Assembly: GCF_035917275.1 (NCBI RefSeq)
Contig: NZ_CP108508.1
Location: 3,720,001 to 3,784,000, forward strand
Length of the DNA: 64,000 bases
Reading direction: 5' to 3'
Source of the DNA: Streptomyces sp. NBC_01237
GTDB lineage: Bacteria > Actinomycetota > Actinomycetes > Streptomycetales > Streptomycetaceae
The notes beneath the pieces were generated by a model. It was not told where the DNA came from. It did not search any database and worked only from the letters and a program-made list of their open reading frames with translations. This document shows positions 15,063 to 24,169 of this stretch, one piece after another (the stretch's first letter is position 1; every line of letters starts with the position of its first letter). Made by a program: the position numbers and the translations under genes.

Positions 15063-16721
15063 GTGAGATTCGCCCCCCTCGTGATCGCCGCGACCTCCGT
15101 CGCACTCGTCTCCCCCCTCGCCGCCCAGGCGCAGGACCGGCCCCAGGCCCAGAGCCCGGCGCAGTCCCACCCCCACAAGCCCGGTCACGGCACCCCCGCC
15201 GCTCCCGGCGTCAGCGTGCCCGGCGGGCGTTACGAGCACCCGGTGTCGGTGAAGTTCAAGGCCGAGCGCGGAGTCACCGTCCGGTACACGCTCGACGGCA
15301 CCACGCCCACCCGCGACAGCCACGCCTTCCGTTCCGGCCATCCGCTGCGGATCACCAAGGACACCAATGTCACCGCCGTCGCCTTCCGCGGCAACAAGGC
15401 CGGCGTCCCGGTGTCGTACGGCTATCTGATCAAGACCCGTGAGAAGCCGCTCGCCAAGCTCGTCGTCATGTCGGACGTCCACATCGGCAGCCACGCGACG
15501 GCGGACAAGAAGTACGAGAGCTTCTTCGACACCATCGGGTCCATCTTCCCCAAGCCCGACGCGATCCTGTCCAACGGCGACATGATCAACGACAACGGCG
15601 ACGGCAAGGGCCCCGACCACAAGATCGTCTCCGAGATCTTCCAGGCCAACCTCGCCCGCAAGGGCATGACCGGCACCCAGCTGCTGATCTCCAACGGCAA
15701 CCACGACGCCAGCCTCGGCGCGATCCGGGCCGGCTACCCCAAGGCATGGTTCCCCGACTCGGGCGGCGGTTACTACGAGTCGAAGGTGAAGGGCCTGCCC
15801 GTCCTCACCGTCAACACGGAGACGTACAACTCCAGCACCGCCCAGCGCACCTGGCTCAAGGAGCGGCTCACGGCGATCACCGGCGACCCCGCCAACGCGG
15901 GCAAGCCGGTCCTCGTCCAGGGCCACCGGCCCACCACCGGCACGACGATGGACGGCCAGCAGGCCGCGAACCCGCTGCTGGCCGAGGATCTGAGCGCCTT
16001 CCCGCAGGCCATCCTCTTCTCCGGCCACTCCCACCTGAACATCAACGACGACCGCTCCATCCACCAGCGCGACTTCACCTCCGTCAACGACGGCTCGATG
16101 AGCTACATCGAGATCGACCACGGCTACCAGATGGTGACGGACGAGGGCCTCGCCAACCGCTTCGAGTCGCCCACCGCCCAGGCGCTCTTCGTCGAGGTCT
16201 ACAAGAACCGCACCGAGATAGCCCGGGTCAACATGGCCGCGGACAAGCACGACATCTACACCGGCGGCCAGTGGTCGGCGAACTGGCAGCCGCCGTACGC
16301 GAGCGCGGGCACCCTCAGCGGCGACACCTGGACGGTGCGGCTGAAGGGCTCGACCAGCCAGGAGATCAAGAGGAACTTCCGGTACACCGCCGCCGAACGC
16401 AACACCGTGGCGCCGAAGTTCACCACCCGCAAGCCCCTCAAGGACGTACGTGACGCGAAGGGCGGCACCGCGCTGCGGATCGCGCAGGCCAAGGACGACC
16501 AGATGGTGCACCACTACAACGTGGACATCACCGACGCCTCGACCGGTGCCTCCGTCGTGTCCTCCAAGGTGCTCTCGGACTTCTACTTCACCCCTCGCCC
16601 CAACACCCTCGACATCCCGGTCCCGGGCGCGGTGAAGGGCCACCGGTACGTGGCCAGGGTCGTCGCCGTCGACGCGTACGGGAACGCCTCCCCGGCCGCC
16701 TCGCTGACGTTCCGCAAGTAG
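15063..16721 (+). CDS. Secreted metallophosphoesterase with chitobiase C-type domain
   Basis: 552 residues from GTG 15063. A Sec signal peptide (MRFAPLVIAATSVALVSPLA, cut near AQA) is followed by a His/Pro-rich linker, a chitobiase/beta-hexosaminidase C-terminal-type module (about 48-125, with YTLDGTTPT), and a calcineurin-like phosphoesterase domain: DVH at 138-140, NGDM at 171-174, NGNHD at 211-215 and GHSH at 321-324, the usual two-metal ligands. The C-terminal ~180 residues are beta-rich and may be a fibronectin-like or binding domain. It probably hydrolyses a phosphate ester outside the cell; the substrate is unknown. It stands alone, with a convergent hairpin after it. Confidence 0.88.
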   Translation: MRFAPLVIAATSVALVSPLAAQAQDRPQAQSPAQSHPHKPGHGTPAAPGVSVPGGRYEHPVSVKFKAERGVTVRYTLDGTTPTRDSHAFRSGHPLRITKDTNVTAVAFRGNKAGVPVSYGYLIKTREKPLAKLVVMSDVHIGSHATADKKYESFFDTIGSIFPKPDAILSNGDMINDNGDGKGPDHKIVSEIFQANLARKGMTGTQLLISNGNHDASLGAIRAGYPKAWFPDSGGGYYESKVKGLPVLTVNTETYNSSTAQRTWLKERLTAITGDPANAGKPVLVQGHRPTTGTTMDGQQAANPLLAEDLSAFPQAILFSGHSHLNINDDRSIHQRDFTSVNDGSMSYIEIDHGYQMVTDEGLANRFESPTAQALFVEVYKNRTEIARVNMAADKHDIYTGGQWSANWQPPYASAGTLSGDTWTVRLKGSTSQEIKRNFRYTAAERNTVAPKFTTRKPLKDVRDAKGGTALRIAQAKDDQMVHHYNVDITDASTGASVVSSKVLSDFYFTPRPNTLDIPVPGAVKGHRYVARVVAVDAYGNASPAASLTFRK

Positions 16722-16815
16722 CACGTGTCCCGGTCGCCACAGGGTGGTTGACCTCCCACAGACAGCGGCCGACGCGCCTCGGGAGGCGGTCGGCCCCGCG
16801 TGAGCGGCACACGAA

Positions 16816-16860
16816 CCGCGCGCCCCTTCCCTGCCACCGTTGCCGGGAAGGGGCGCGCGG
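16816..16860. terminator. 16-bp perfect hairpin between convergent genes
   Basis: CCGCGCGCCCCTTCCC, 13-base loop, GGGAAGGGGCGCGCGG. It lies between two convergent genes, so it can act for both. Confidence 0.75.
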
Positions 16861-16957
16861 TCGCCCGTTCCGCGCTCGCAGAGGAGGCACCGGGCGCCGG
16901 AGCCGCGCACGCACCCCGGCGGCCGGCCGGCCCGCGATCAGCCGGCCCGCGGGCGGC

Positions 16958-18844
16958 TCAGCGCAGTTCCTCCGGGCACGGGGTGCCGGGCTGGAGCTGG
17001 TACGGGGCCGCCAGCCGGTACACCCCGGGCTCCGGGGCGAGCAGCTCGGTCCACTCGTCGCCCTCCGGGTTCTCCTCCACCTGGATCAGGCAGCCGTGCG
17101 TATTGGCGAACGTCTTGGGGGCGTTCTCGTCCTGCTTCGACCGCCGCTTCGACTCCTCGGTCTCCTGCGGCCGGTCCAGGCTCCTGCCCTCCTCGTCGAC
17201 CACCGCAAGCCAGCGCGAGTACGGGATCCGGATCAGCACCCGGCCGGCCGACTTCACCCGGATCGTCAGCTCGTCCGCGCCCGCCCGCTCCACCGTCGCG
17301 GGCGGGTCGGCCATCGGCACCGGGTCCAGGACCCGGAACAGCTTCCAGTTGGAGTCGCCCCAGATCTTCGTCAGATACGGCTGGCCCTTCTCGACGAGCG
17401 CCGCCTCCGTCGCGGCCCCGCTGTCCGGCTTCCCCGTGGGCAGCACGACATAGTGCACGGCCCAGCGGTCCAGCCACTCCCGGTAGTTCATGGCGTTGAG
17501 GGTGTCGTCGTAGAAGAGCGGGTTGCGCTTCATGTCGGCCTGGCGGTTCCAGCCGCGGGCGAGGTTGACGTACGGCGCGAGCGCCGACGCCTCCCGGTGG
17601 CTGCTCGCGGGCACCACTTCCACCCGGCCCCGCTCCGCCCCCACCTCCTGGAGCTCATTCACCAGCGGGGCCAGCTCACGGGCCCAGGACGCGGTCGGGG
17701 CGGTACGGACGATGTCGTCGACGCCCTTGAAGCCGATCCAGAAGTTCAGCCCGGCGAAGGCGAGGACCAGCGCGTACCAGCGGCGGGTCCGGGGCGCCGT
17801 GTACGGCAGGGCGGCCAGCAGCGTCACCCCGGCGAACAGCATCGCCATGCGGGTGACGTTCGACCCGATCTGCGAGTCGACGACGTACGTCAGCAGCGTT
17901 CCGACACCGTAGACGGCGGCCGCCGTGCGGACCGTCTTCCAGTCGCGCGGTACGAGGACGAAGATGATCACCGCGAAGATGAACGGCAGCGACAGCGTCC
18001 CGACCGACATCGGCTGCGTACCGGAGAACGGGAACAGCCACGAGGACAGCGCCACCACCGCGACCGGGGCGAGGCCCAGCGCGTACGCGCCGGGGCGCCG
18101 CTTGTGGAGGAAGAGCGCGGCGGCGACCACACCGAGGAAGAGCCCGGCGACCGGGCTGGCGGCGGTCGCGAGTCCGGCCAGCGGCGCGGCGACGGCCGCC
18201 TTGGCCCACCGCTTGTAGCGCCACTTGTGCGGCCAGCAGAACACGGCGGCGACGGCACCGACCGCGAACATCATGCCGAGCCCGAACGTCACACGTCCGG
18301 AGAGCGCGTTGCACAGATAGGCGAAGGCCCCGGCGAGCGAGCAGGCCAGTGGATTGCGCACGGCGCGGACCCGGACCAGGATCATCGCGGTCAGCGCGGC
18401 GGACACCGTACCGACGATCATCATCGTCGTACGGACGCCGAGCACCGACATCAGATACGGCGACACGACGCTGTACGAGACGGGGTGCATGCCCCCGTAC
18501 CAGGCGAGGTTGTACGCGGTGCCGGGATGCCGGCCGACGAACTCGGCCCAGGCGTCCTGCGCCGCGATGTCACCGCCGCTGTTCGCGAAGAAGAAGAACC
18601 ACAGGACATGGGTGACCGCCGCGGCCGCCGTCGTGATCGTGACCGGATGCCGCAGCAGACGCCGGAACCGGCTGCGCCGCGGCGCAGCGGCGGTCGTGGT
18701 GGCGTCGCCGGTGACGGGTTCGGCGGTACGCGGAGCGGGCAGCCGGATCCGTGCGGCCGGGCTGCCGCCGAGCTCACCGTTCCCGGTGCTGTGGTCGGTG
18801 CTGCTGTCCGCCTCGCGGCCGGGTCTCGGCTCCGCGGTGGTCAC
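16958..18844 (-). CDS. Polytopic membrane protein (GT-C/MFS-like topology)
   Basis: 628 residues. After ~65 polar N-terminal residues come about 10-11 hydrophobic helices (residues 70-370), with AWYGGMHPVSYSVVSPYL between helices 1 and 2, followed by a ~230-residue extracytoplasmic tail. An aromatic- and His-containing loop after the first helix and a large soluble C-terminus are the layout of GT-C glycosyltransferases, although such proteins are often labelled MFS transporters in Streptomyces. I see no DxD motif, so catalytic activity is uncertain. It ends 154 bp from the carboxypeptidase gene that precedes it on the same strand. Confidence 0.75.
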   Translation of the reverse strand: MTTAEPRPGREADSSTDHSTGNGELGGSPAARIRLPAPRTAEPVTGDATTTAAAPRRSRFRRLLRHPVTITTAAAAVTHVLWFFFFANSGGDIAAQDAWAEFVGRHPGTAYNLAWYGGMHPVSYSVVSPYLMSVLGVRTTMMIVGTVSAALTAMILVRVRAVRNPLACSLAGAFAYLCNALSGRVTFGLGMMFAVGAVAAVFCWPHKWRYKRWAKAAVAAPLAGLATAASPVAGLFLGVVAAALFLHKRRPGAYALGLAPVAVVALSSWLFPFSGTQPMSVGTLSLPFIFAVIIFVLVPRDWKTVRTAAAVYGVGTLLTYVVDSQIGSNVTRMAMLFAGVTLLAALPYTAPRTRRWYALVLAFAGLNFWIGFKGVDDIVRTAPTASWARELAPLVNELQEVGAERGRVEVVPASSHREASALAPYVNLARGWNRQADMKRNPLFYDDTLNAMNYREWLDRWAVHYVVLPTGKPDSGAATEAALVEKGQPYLTKIWGDSNWKLFRVLDPVPMADPPATVERAGADELTIRVKSAGRVLIRIPYSRWLAVVDEEGRSLDRPQETEESKRRSKQDENAPKTFANTHGCLIQVEENPEGDEWTELLAPEPGVYRLAAPYQLQPGTPCPEELR

Positions 18845-18998
18845 TACGGCTCTCCCCGTCGTCCGCCGGGCCCCGTACTTCCCTGATAAGGACGCGGTCC
18901 CGGCGTCCCCAGTTGCCCGGGGACGCTAACACGTACGCGGCCGGGCGGGGGGCGCCGGGATCGACGCCCCCCACCACGGCCCACGTGGTTTCGCCGGA

Positions 18999-21542
18999 TC
19001 AGCCGACCCGGGTCAGCTTCTTGTCGAAGGCCGGTTCCGCCAACTCGCTCCGGAGCGCGACCGGCACCTTCACCTGGCTGGCGCCCTCGCCCACGGTCAG
19101 GGTGCCGACCTCGGTCCCGGCCGGCGCGGAGTTCGGCACCGTCTTCCCGCCGTCGGTGAGTTCGAGCTTCACCGTGAGCCCGGCCCAGCCGACCGCCCGC
19201 ACGTCCTTGGTGGCGACGACCGGCGTCGTGCCGCCGAGGCCGTCGTCGACGGCGCCGACGACCTGCCCCTTCTTCACGATCTTCGCGCCCTTCAGCTCGT
19301 CCTGGGTGGCGATCATGACCTTCTTGCTCGCCGCGTTGACCGCGTCGATGATCGAGGACTCGCTGTACTGGCCGAGCACCGCGCCGACGATCAGCTGGTC
19401 GGTACCGTCGACCATCTTGTGCGCCGCGAAGAGCAGGTTGCCGCCCGCCTTGGTGGTCGAACCGGTCTTGATCCCCAGGGCTCCGTCGAAGGGCACGAGG
19501 GTGTTGTAGTTCCGCCAGGTCTTGCCCGACGGGTCCTTCCACTCCGGCAGCTTGGTGATGTCCATCAGCGCCGGGATCTCGACCAGCTTCTCGCCCAGCT
19601 TCACCAGGTCCTCCGCCGTGCTCACCGTCGTCGCGTTGAGCCCGGAGGGGTCGGTGTAGGTGGTGTTCTTCATGCCGAGCTGCTTCGCGGTGTCGTTCAT
19701 CTTCGTGACGAACGCCTTCTCGGAACCGGCGTCCCAGCGTGCCAGCAGCCGCGCGATGTTGTTCGCGGACGGGATCATGAGGGCGGACAGCGCGTCCTTC
19801 TCGCTGATCTTGTCGCCCTTCTTCACCGTGTCCAGGGTCGACTCGCCCTCGGTGAAGAGCTGGCCGTCGGACTCGCCCTTCGCGTCGACCTCGATCGACG
19901 GACCGTCCTCGCCCCGCTTCAGCGGGTGGTCCCTGAGCACGATGTACGCGGTCATCGCCTTGGCGACACTCGCGATCGGCACGGGCTTCTGCTCACCGAA
20001 CAAGTCGACCACGCCCAGCCCGGTCGCCGCCATGTAGCCCTGGCCCTGGTCCGGCCACGGCAGCTTCGGCTTACTGCCTTCGAAGGTGTACGTCGGCTGC
20101 GCCGTCAGCTGGAGCGTGGGGGTCGGCAGCGGGCGCACCATCTGCACGATCGCAAAGACGACCAGCAGGAGCAGGACCAGCGGGGTCCAGATCTTGACCC
20201 GCCGGACCGCGGTGCGGACGGGGGTCTCCTGCGGCGGCGGGGTGTTCGTCAGCTCGGCGAGCAGGTCGAGCGGCGGCTTGGGCGGCAGCGGCTGCTGCCT
20301 GGTCCGCTCGGGCTCGGCCGCCCATGCCGGGCGCGGGGCGGGCGTCGGGGCCGGCTTGGCCGCCTTGTCCGGGGCCGCCTCGGGTCCACCGGCCGCCGGA
20401 GCGGCCGGCTCGGGCTTGCGGGGCGCGGGAGTGGGCCGTACGTCGTCCGAGCGCAGCGGCACGAACTTACTGGTCCGCTCGGCCGCGGTCTCCGGCTTCG
20501 CCTCGCGCGGCGGAATCTTCAGCGCGGTCGTCGGATGGTCGACGTGCGCGGCCTTGGATGCCTCGGACGACTCGGGCGCCTTGGCGTCCTTCTTGGCTTC
20601 CTTCGGCATCTTCGGTGCCTTGAAGACGGCCGTGGGCTGATCGATTCCGCGCAGGTCGGAGGTGGGTTCCGCGGGTTTCGCGTCGCCGTCGCCGTCGCTG
20701 CCACCGTTGCCGTCGCCGTCGCTGCCACCGTTGCCGTCGCCGTCGCCGTCATCAGCGGAGGCTTCGGCATCCGGTCCCGAGGCCGAGTCCGATTCCGAGG
20801 CGGGGACCACCGCTTCCCCACGGGACTTCGGGACCCGGGCTTCGCCCGACCCCTTGGCGGTCCCGTCGGTCCCGTGTGTCCCGTCGGACGCCTCGGCATC
20901 ATCGGACGCCTTGGCCCCGCTGGTGACGGCCTCGTCGGATTCCGCGTCGTCCTCGCTGTCGACCCAGGCGGCCACCGCGGCACGGAGCCGCGCGTCGCCG
21001 GGCTCGGCAGCGGGCTCGTCGCCCTCCGCGGCCGCATCGGACTCGCCGGAACCGGTGGCCTTCGCCGCCGCCTCCGTCACCGCCGCCTCGGCCGACCCAT
21101 CCGCCCCATCGGTCTCGTCCGCCTCAGGCGCCTCAGGCGCCGCGCTGCCCGCCTCGGCCCCCTCGCTCGCTCCCGCACCCTCCGGAGGCGTGGAGCCCCC
21201 TTCAGGGCCCGTGGAGGCCGCAGTCGCCGCCGCGCCGCCCTCGGCATCGGCGGGACGGGTGCGGAAGACCGCGGTCGCGGTGTCCGTCGTACGGTCCGTC
21301 ACGCTTCCGGCACCCGCATCCGTCTCGGCACCCGCACCCGCGTCGGCACCCGCGTCGGCATCACCGTCCGCGGCCGCATCCGGTGCCTCGGCCCGGTCCG
21401 ACGCCGTATCCGGCGTCGCATCCGTGTCCGGGGCCGCATCAGCGGCCGGTTCACGGAACACGGCAAGACGCGGGTCACGTTCCTCCGGAGCCGTCCCCGA
21501 CGACTTCTGCTGCTCCGTTTTATCGGGGGACTCGCCCGCCAC
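18999..21542 (-). CDS. D-alanyl-D-alanine carboxypeptidase with long disordered cytoplasmic head
   Basis: 847 residues. The C-terminal ~380 form a class A low-molecular-weight PBP (DacA/PBP5 type): SVAK at 525-528 (nucleophile Ser525), SAN in IPSANNIARLL, and KTG at 692-694. The enzyme trims D-Ala from peptidoglycan pentapeptides outside the membrane. A single anchor (WTPLVLLLLVVFAIVQMV, about 447-466) precedes it, so residues 1-445 face the cytoplasm. That head is low-complexity (Ala, Asp, Glu, Ser, Pro), unusually long for the family, and repeats short TAVF-type motifs (RLAVFREP, TATAVFRTRP, QPTAVFKAP, HPTTALKIPP). A Gly/Asp repeat (about residues 265-285) is encoded by an 18-bp DNA repeat. 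Confidence 0.92.
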   Translation of the reverse strand: MAGESPDKTEQQKSSGTAPEERDPRLAVFREPAADAAPDTDATPDTASDRAEAPDAAADGDADAGADAGAGAETDAGAGSVTDRTTDTATAVFRTRPADAEGGAAATAASTGPEGGSTPPEGAGASEGAEAGSAAPEAPEADETDGADGSAEAAVTEAAAKATGSGESDAAAEGDEPAAEPGDARLRAAVAAWVDSEDDAESDEAVTSGAKASDDAEASDGTHGTDGTAKGSGEARVPKSRGEAVVPASESDSASGPDAEASADDGDGDGNGGSDGDGNGGSDGDGDAKPAEPTSDLRGIDQPTAVFKAPKMPKEAKKDAKAPESSEASKAAHVDHPTTALKIPPREAKPETAAERTSKFVPLRSDDVRPTPAPRKPEPAAPAAGGPEAAPDKAAKPAPTPAPRPAWAAEPERTRQQPLPPKPPLDLLAELTNTPPPQETPVRTAVRRVKIWTPLVLLLLVVFAIVQMVRPLPTPTLQLTAQPTYTFEGSKPKLPWPDQGQGYMAATGLGVVDLFGEQKPVPIASVAKAMTAYIVLRDHPLKRGEDGPSIEVDAKGESDGQLFTEGESTLDTVKKGDKISEKDALSALMIPSANNIARLLARWDAGSEKAFVTKMNDTAKQLGMKNTTYTDPSGLNATTVSTAEDLVKLGEKLVEIPALMDITKLPEWKDPSGKTWRNYNTLVPFDGALGIKTGSTTKAGGNLLFAAHKMVDGTDQLIVGAVLGQYSESSIIDAVNAASKKVMIATQDELKGAKIVKKGQVVGAVDDGLGGTTPVVATKDVRAVGWAGLTVKLELTDGGKTVPNSAPAGTEVGTLTVGEGASQVKVPVALRSELAEPAFDKKLTRVG
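20689..20750. repeat. 18-bp tandem repeat inside the carboxypeptidase gene
   Basis: GCCGTCGCCGTCGCTGCCAC recurs in phase, coding on the minus strand for repeated DGDGNGGS. In-frame triplet-multiple units allow length change without frameshift. Confidence 0.75.
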
Positions 21543-21735
21543 CGATGCCTCCTCATGCGCTGCGGGGGCAACCCCGCGCTGTCCGAACCATCTACCAGTG
21601 TCCTGTGTGAACCCCTGGCCCGGCTGCTAGACGAGAACGACATACCTACTGGTTCCCATACATAGCGGTCAGGCGCTCTCGACAGACCAATGTGAGAGGG
21701 GTCACCCTGTCATTCATCCACGCGGGGAGGCATGG

Positions 21736-22455
21736 ATGGGCAGGAGCCGCAGAACAATTCCGGAGGAGCTTCTGCTGCTCGCTCTGGACCCGACCACGGG
21801 TACCACAGCGCAGCCGCAGTCGCTCGACCTCGGCCTGGCCGGGGCACAGCTAGTAGAGCTGGCTCTGGCAGGACGGATAGCCCCTGACGGGGATCGTATC
21901 GCCGTGGTGATGCCACGGCCGACAGGAGATCCGACTCTGGACTCCGCACTGGAACTGCTGCGCCGTCGCGGCAGCCCGGTCCGGGCCGTCCACTGGATCG
22001 GCGGACCCCGGCTGGGGCTGCGCCAGATCTACCTCGCTCATCTGGAGCGGTGCGGCATGGTGCATGCCGTGGCGGGCCAGATGTGCGGAGTGCTGCCGAC
22101 GACTCGCTACCAGGCGACGGACACGGCAATCAGCCGGGACATCAGAGCCCGGCTGGACAGTGCGATCCGCACCGGCGTACCGCCGGACCCGCGGACCGCG
22201 GCGCTCGCCGCACTGGCCCACGCGGTCGGACTCGGCAAGCACCTGTACCCCGGGAACGAGGGGCGTTCATCGCGCTCCCGGCTCCGGGATCTGATCAGGC
22301 ACGACCCGATGGGCGGCCTCGTGGCGCATGCCGTGATGGACGTCCAGAACGGGGTGGCCGTCCAGCCACGCCGTAACCAGCAGGCAGCGGGGGTGCCGTT
22401 GCAACCGCAAGCGCAGTCGCGCCGCGGCACCATGGCACAGACCGCCGCACACTGA
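21736..22455 (+). CDS. GPP34 (GOLPH3-like) family phosphoprotein
   Basis: 239 residues from ATG 21736, divergent from the carboxypeptidase gene. Begins GRSRRTIPEELLLLALDPTT and continues with LGLAGAQLVELALAGRI, the start of the GPP34 fold, then PTLDSALELLRRR. Eukaryotic relatives bind phosphatidylinositol-4-phosphate on the Golgi. Streptomyces carries many bacterial members of unknown role, presumed membrane-associated. The last ~40 residues are Gln/Ala-rich and probably disordered. Confidence 0.9.
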   Translation: MGRSRRTIPEELLLLALDPTTGTTAQPQSLDLGLAGAQLVELALAGRIAPDGDRIAVVMPRPTGDPTLDSALELLRRRGSPVRAVHWIGGPRLGLRQIYLAHLERCGMVHAVAGQMCGVLPTTRYQATDTAISRDIRARLDSAIRTGVPPDPRTAALAALAHAVGLGKHLYPGNEGRSSRSRLRDLIRHDPMGGLVAHAVMDVQNGVAVQPRRNQQAAGVPLQPQAQSRRGTMAQTAAH

Positions 22456-22566
22456 CCGCACGGTGCGCCGCACGGAGCAGGGAACAGCGCTCCGCGCGGC
22501 GCACCGCACGGACAGCCGAATACCGCCGCACCGACGTCCCCAAGACCCGGTTCGGGAGCCGCACCA

Positions 22567-22603
22567 CGCGCGGGGCAGCCGGGTCCACCGGCTGCCCCGC
22601 GCG
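22567..22603. terminator. 16-bp perfect hairpin after GPP34 gene
   Basis: CGCGCGGGGCAGCCGG, 5-base loop, CCGGCTGCCCCGCGCG. It is 110 bases after the GPP34 stop and 97 before the XRE start. Confidence 0.7.
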
Positions 22604-22699
22604 CCTGCGTGTGGCCGTTTCCCAGCGCGGCCGGTGCCGGGGGTGGCAATCTGCTGAGCAGTAGATACGCACAGCTACATAGCCGGAGGTGCCGTTTCC

Positions 22700-23557
22700 G
22701 TGCCGTCCCATGTCAATCCCACTGTCAGGCGACGCCGATTGGGCCAGGAACTGCGCCGCCTGCGCGAGCTCAAGGGCATGACCGCCGAGGAGGTGGCGGA
22801 GCGGCTGCTGGTCTCGCAGTCGAAGATCAGCCGACTGGAGAACGGCCGCCGCTCCATCAGCCAGCGCGACGTCCGCGATCTGTGCGGGGTGTACGAGGTC
22901 GAGGACCACCGGATCGTCGACTCGCTGATGCAGATGGCCAAGGACTCCCGCCAGCAGGGCTGGTGGCACGCCTTCGGCGATATTCCGTACAGCGTCTACA
23001 TCGGTCTGGAGACCGACGCGGAGTCGCTGCGCGTCTACGAACCGCAGGTCATCCCGGGACTGTTGCAGACGCGGGCGTACGCCGAGGCGCTGATCAACGG
23101 CGCGCTGCCGGAGACACCGCCGACCGACATCGAGAAGCGGGTCAACGTACGCGCCCGTCGCCAGGACCGGGTCAACGCGCCCGAGCAACCGCTGCGGCTG
23201 TGGGCCGTGATCGACGAGTCGGCGCTGATGCGGGCGGTCGGCGGCAAGCAGGTGATGCGGGAGCAGCTGGAGCACCTCATCGAGCAGTCGCAGCTGCCCC
23301 ATGTGACCGTGCAGGTACTGCCGTTCGACATGGGAGCGCACCCGGGCATCAACGGGCAGTACGCGATTCTGGAGTTCCCGGACGCCGCCGACTCCAGCGT
23401 CGTCTACATCGAAGGCGTCACCAGCGATCTCTATCTGGAGAAAGCGAACGATGTGCAGCGATACAGCGTCATGTACGAGCACCTGCGGGCGCAGTCGCTG
23501 AATGTGGAACAGACCCGGCAGTTCATCAGCGAGATCGCCAAGCGGTACACCAACTGA
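22700..23557 (+). CDS. XRE regulator with DUF5753 domain (DUF397 partner)
   Basis: 285 residues from GTG 22700, with CCGGAGGT upstream. The HTH spans about 15-68 (LGQELRRLRELKGMTAEEVA, then SQSKISRLENGRRSI). DUF5753 follows: WWHAFGDIPYSVYIGLE, YEPQVIPGLLQTRAYAEAL, LWAVIDESALMR, TVQVLPFDMGAHPGINGQY and VVYIEG. The adjacent DUF397 gene at 23781 completes the standard pair, known in Streptomyces to affect development and antibiotic production in several cases. The regulator probably represses its own operon and is released by the DUF397 protein; this is inference from the family. Confidence 0.9.
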   Translation: MPSHVNPTVRRRRLGQELRRLRELKGMTAEEVAERLLVSQSKISRLENGRRSISQRDVRDLCGVYEVEDHRIVDSLMQMAKDSRQQGWWHAFGDIPYSVYIGLETDAESLRVYEPQVIPGLLQTRAYAEALINGALPETPPTDIEKRVNVRARRQDRVNAPEQPLRLWAVIDESALMRAVGGKQVMREQLEHLIEQSQLPHVTVQVLPFDMGAHPGINGQYAILEFPDAADSSVVYIEGVTSDLYLEKANDVQRYSVMYEHLRAQSLNVEQTRQFISEIAKRYTN

Positions 23558-23605
23558 AACAGGACAGCCGCTACGCCTGTTTTGCGAGAAATGGAATGAT
23601 GCCGG

Positions 23606-23643
23606 GTGAGAGGCGACGGCAGAGTACACCGTCGCCACCTCAC
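23606..23643. terminator. Hairpin between XRE and DUF397 genes
   Basis: GTGAG-A-GGCGACGG, 9-base loop, CCGTCGCC-AC-CTCAC. One bulge on each side. It separates the two genes, so the DUF397 gene probably has its own promoter or is reached by read-through. Confidence 0.6.
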
Positions 23644-23780
23644 GGCGGAAGACCCGCATGGAATATGCCATCCGGTCGAGTGAACGGCCACTTCACGCCG
23701 GGAAGTTGGCGAGTAGCGTCGATCACGCCAACCGGAATCAGGTTGGTGCGACCCACCCAACTCTCTGAACCGGAGTGAAC

Positions 23781-23987
23781 ATGGCTATTCTTCAGGGTGC
23801 TACGGAAATGTGGACGAAGTCTTCTTACTCCGGGGGCAACGGCGCGTGCGTCGAGGTCAAGTCCCCGGTCGCTCTGTCCATCGCCGTGCGTGACTCGAAG
23901 GCTCCCGAGGGCCCGTCGATCACCTTCGTGCCCGGCGCCTGGAACGCGTTCGTGCGCGATGTCGCCGAAGGCGTCATCAACGCCTGA
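23781..23987 (+). CDS. DUF397 domain protein
   Basis: 68 residues from ATG 23781; GGAG precedes. Shows the DUF397 pattern: WTKSSYSGGNGACVEV, VAVRDSK-like IAVRDSKAPEGPSITF, and a W-x-AF-V-R segment (WNAFVRDV). Such small proteins bind and antagonise their cognate XRE/DUF5753 regulator. A GTG six bases upstream (23775) is an alternative start. Confidence 0.92.
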   Translation: MAILQGATEMWTKSSYSGGNGACVEVKSPVALSIAVRDSKAPEGPSITFVPGAWNAFVRDVAEGVINA

Positions 23988-24169
23988 CCGGCCGGTTCGT
24001 CGGTCGCACCGCACCACCTGACTGGAGCCCTCTCGACTGGTTCGCCGTCCTGGCCGAGGGGGCTCGGCACATCCGCCCGAGGCAGCCCGGTCACCGTGGA
24101 CCGCGGTCACCGCAGCCGCACCGGTCACCCCGGCCGCCGAGGTCGCACCGGCCGCCCCGGCCGCCCGGG

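Noticed and set aside
15021..16910. 629-residue minus-strand ORF opposite the phosphoesterase
   Set aside because: Shadow frame: no ribosome site, no recognisable motif, and the plus strand has a clear signal peptide and catalytic motifs.
16748..18886. 712-residue plus-strand ORF opposite the membrane protein
   Set aside because: Arg/Gly/Pro-rich shadow of a high-GC gene; the minus strand encodes credible helices.
19419..21665. 748-residue plus-strand ORF opposite the carboxypeptidase
   Set aside because: Low-complexity Arg/Gly/Leu shadow; the minus strand has the PBP active-site motifs.
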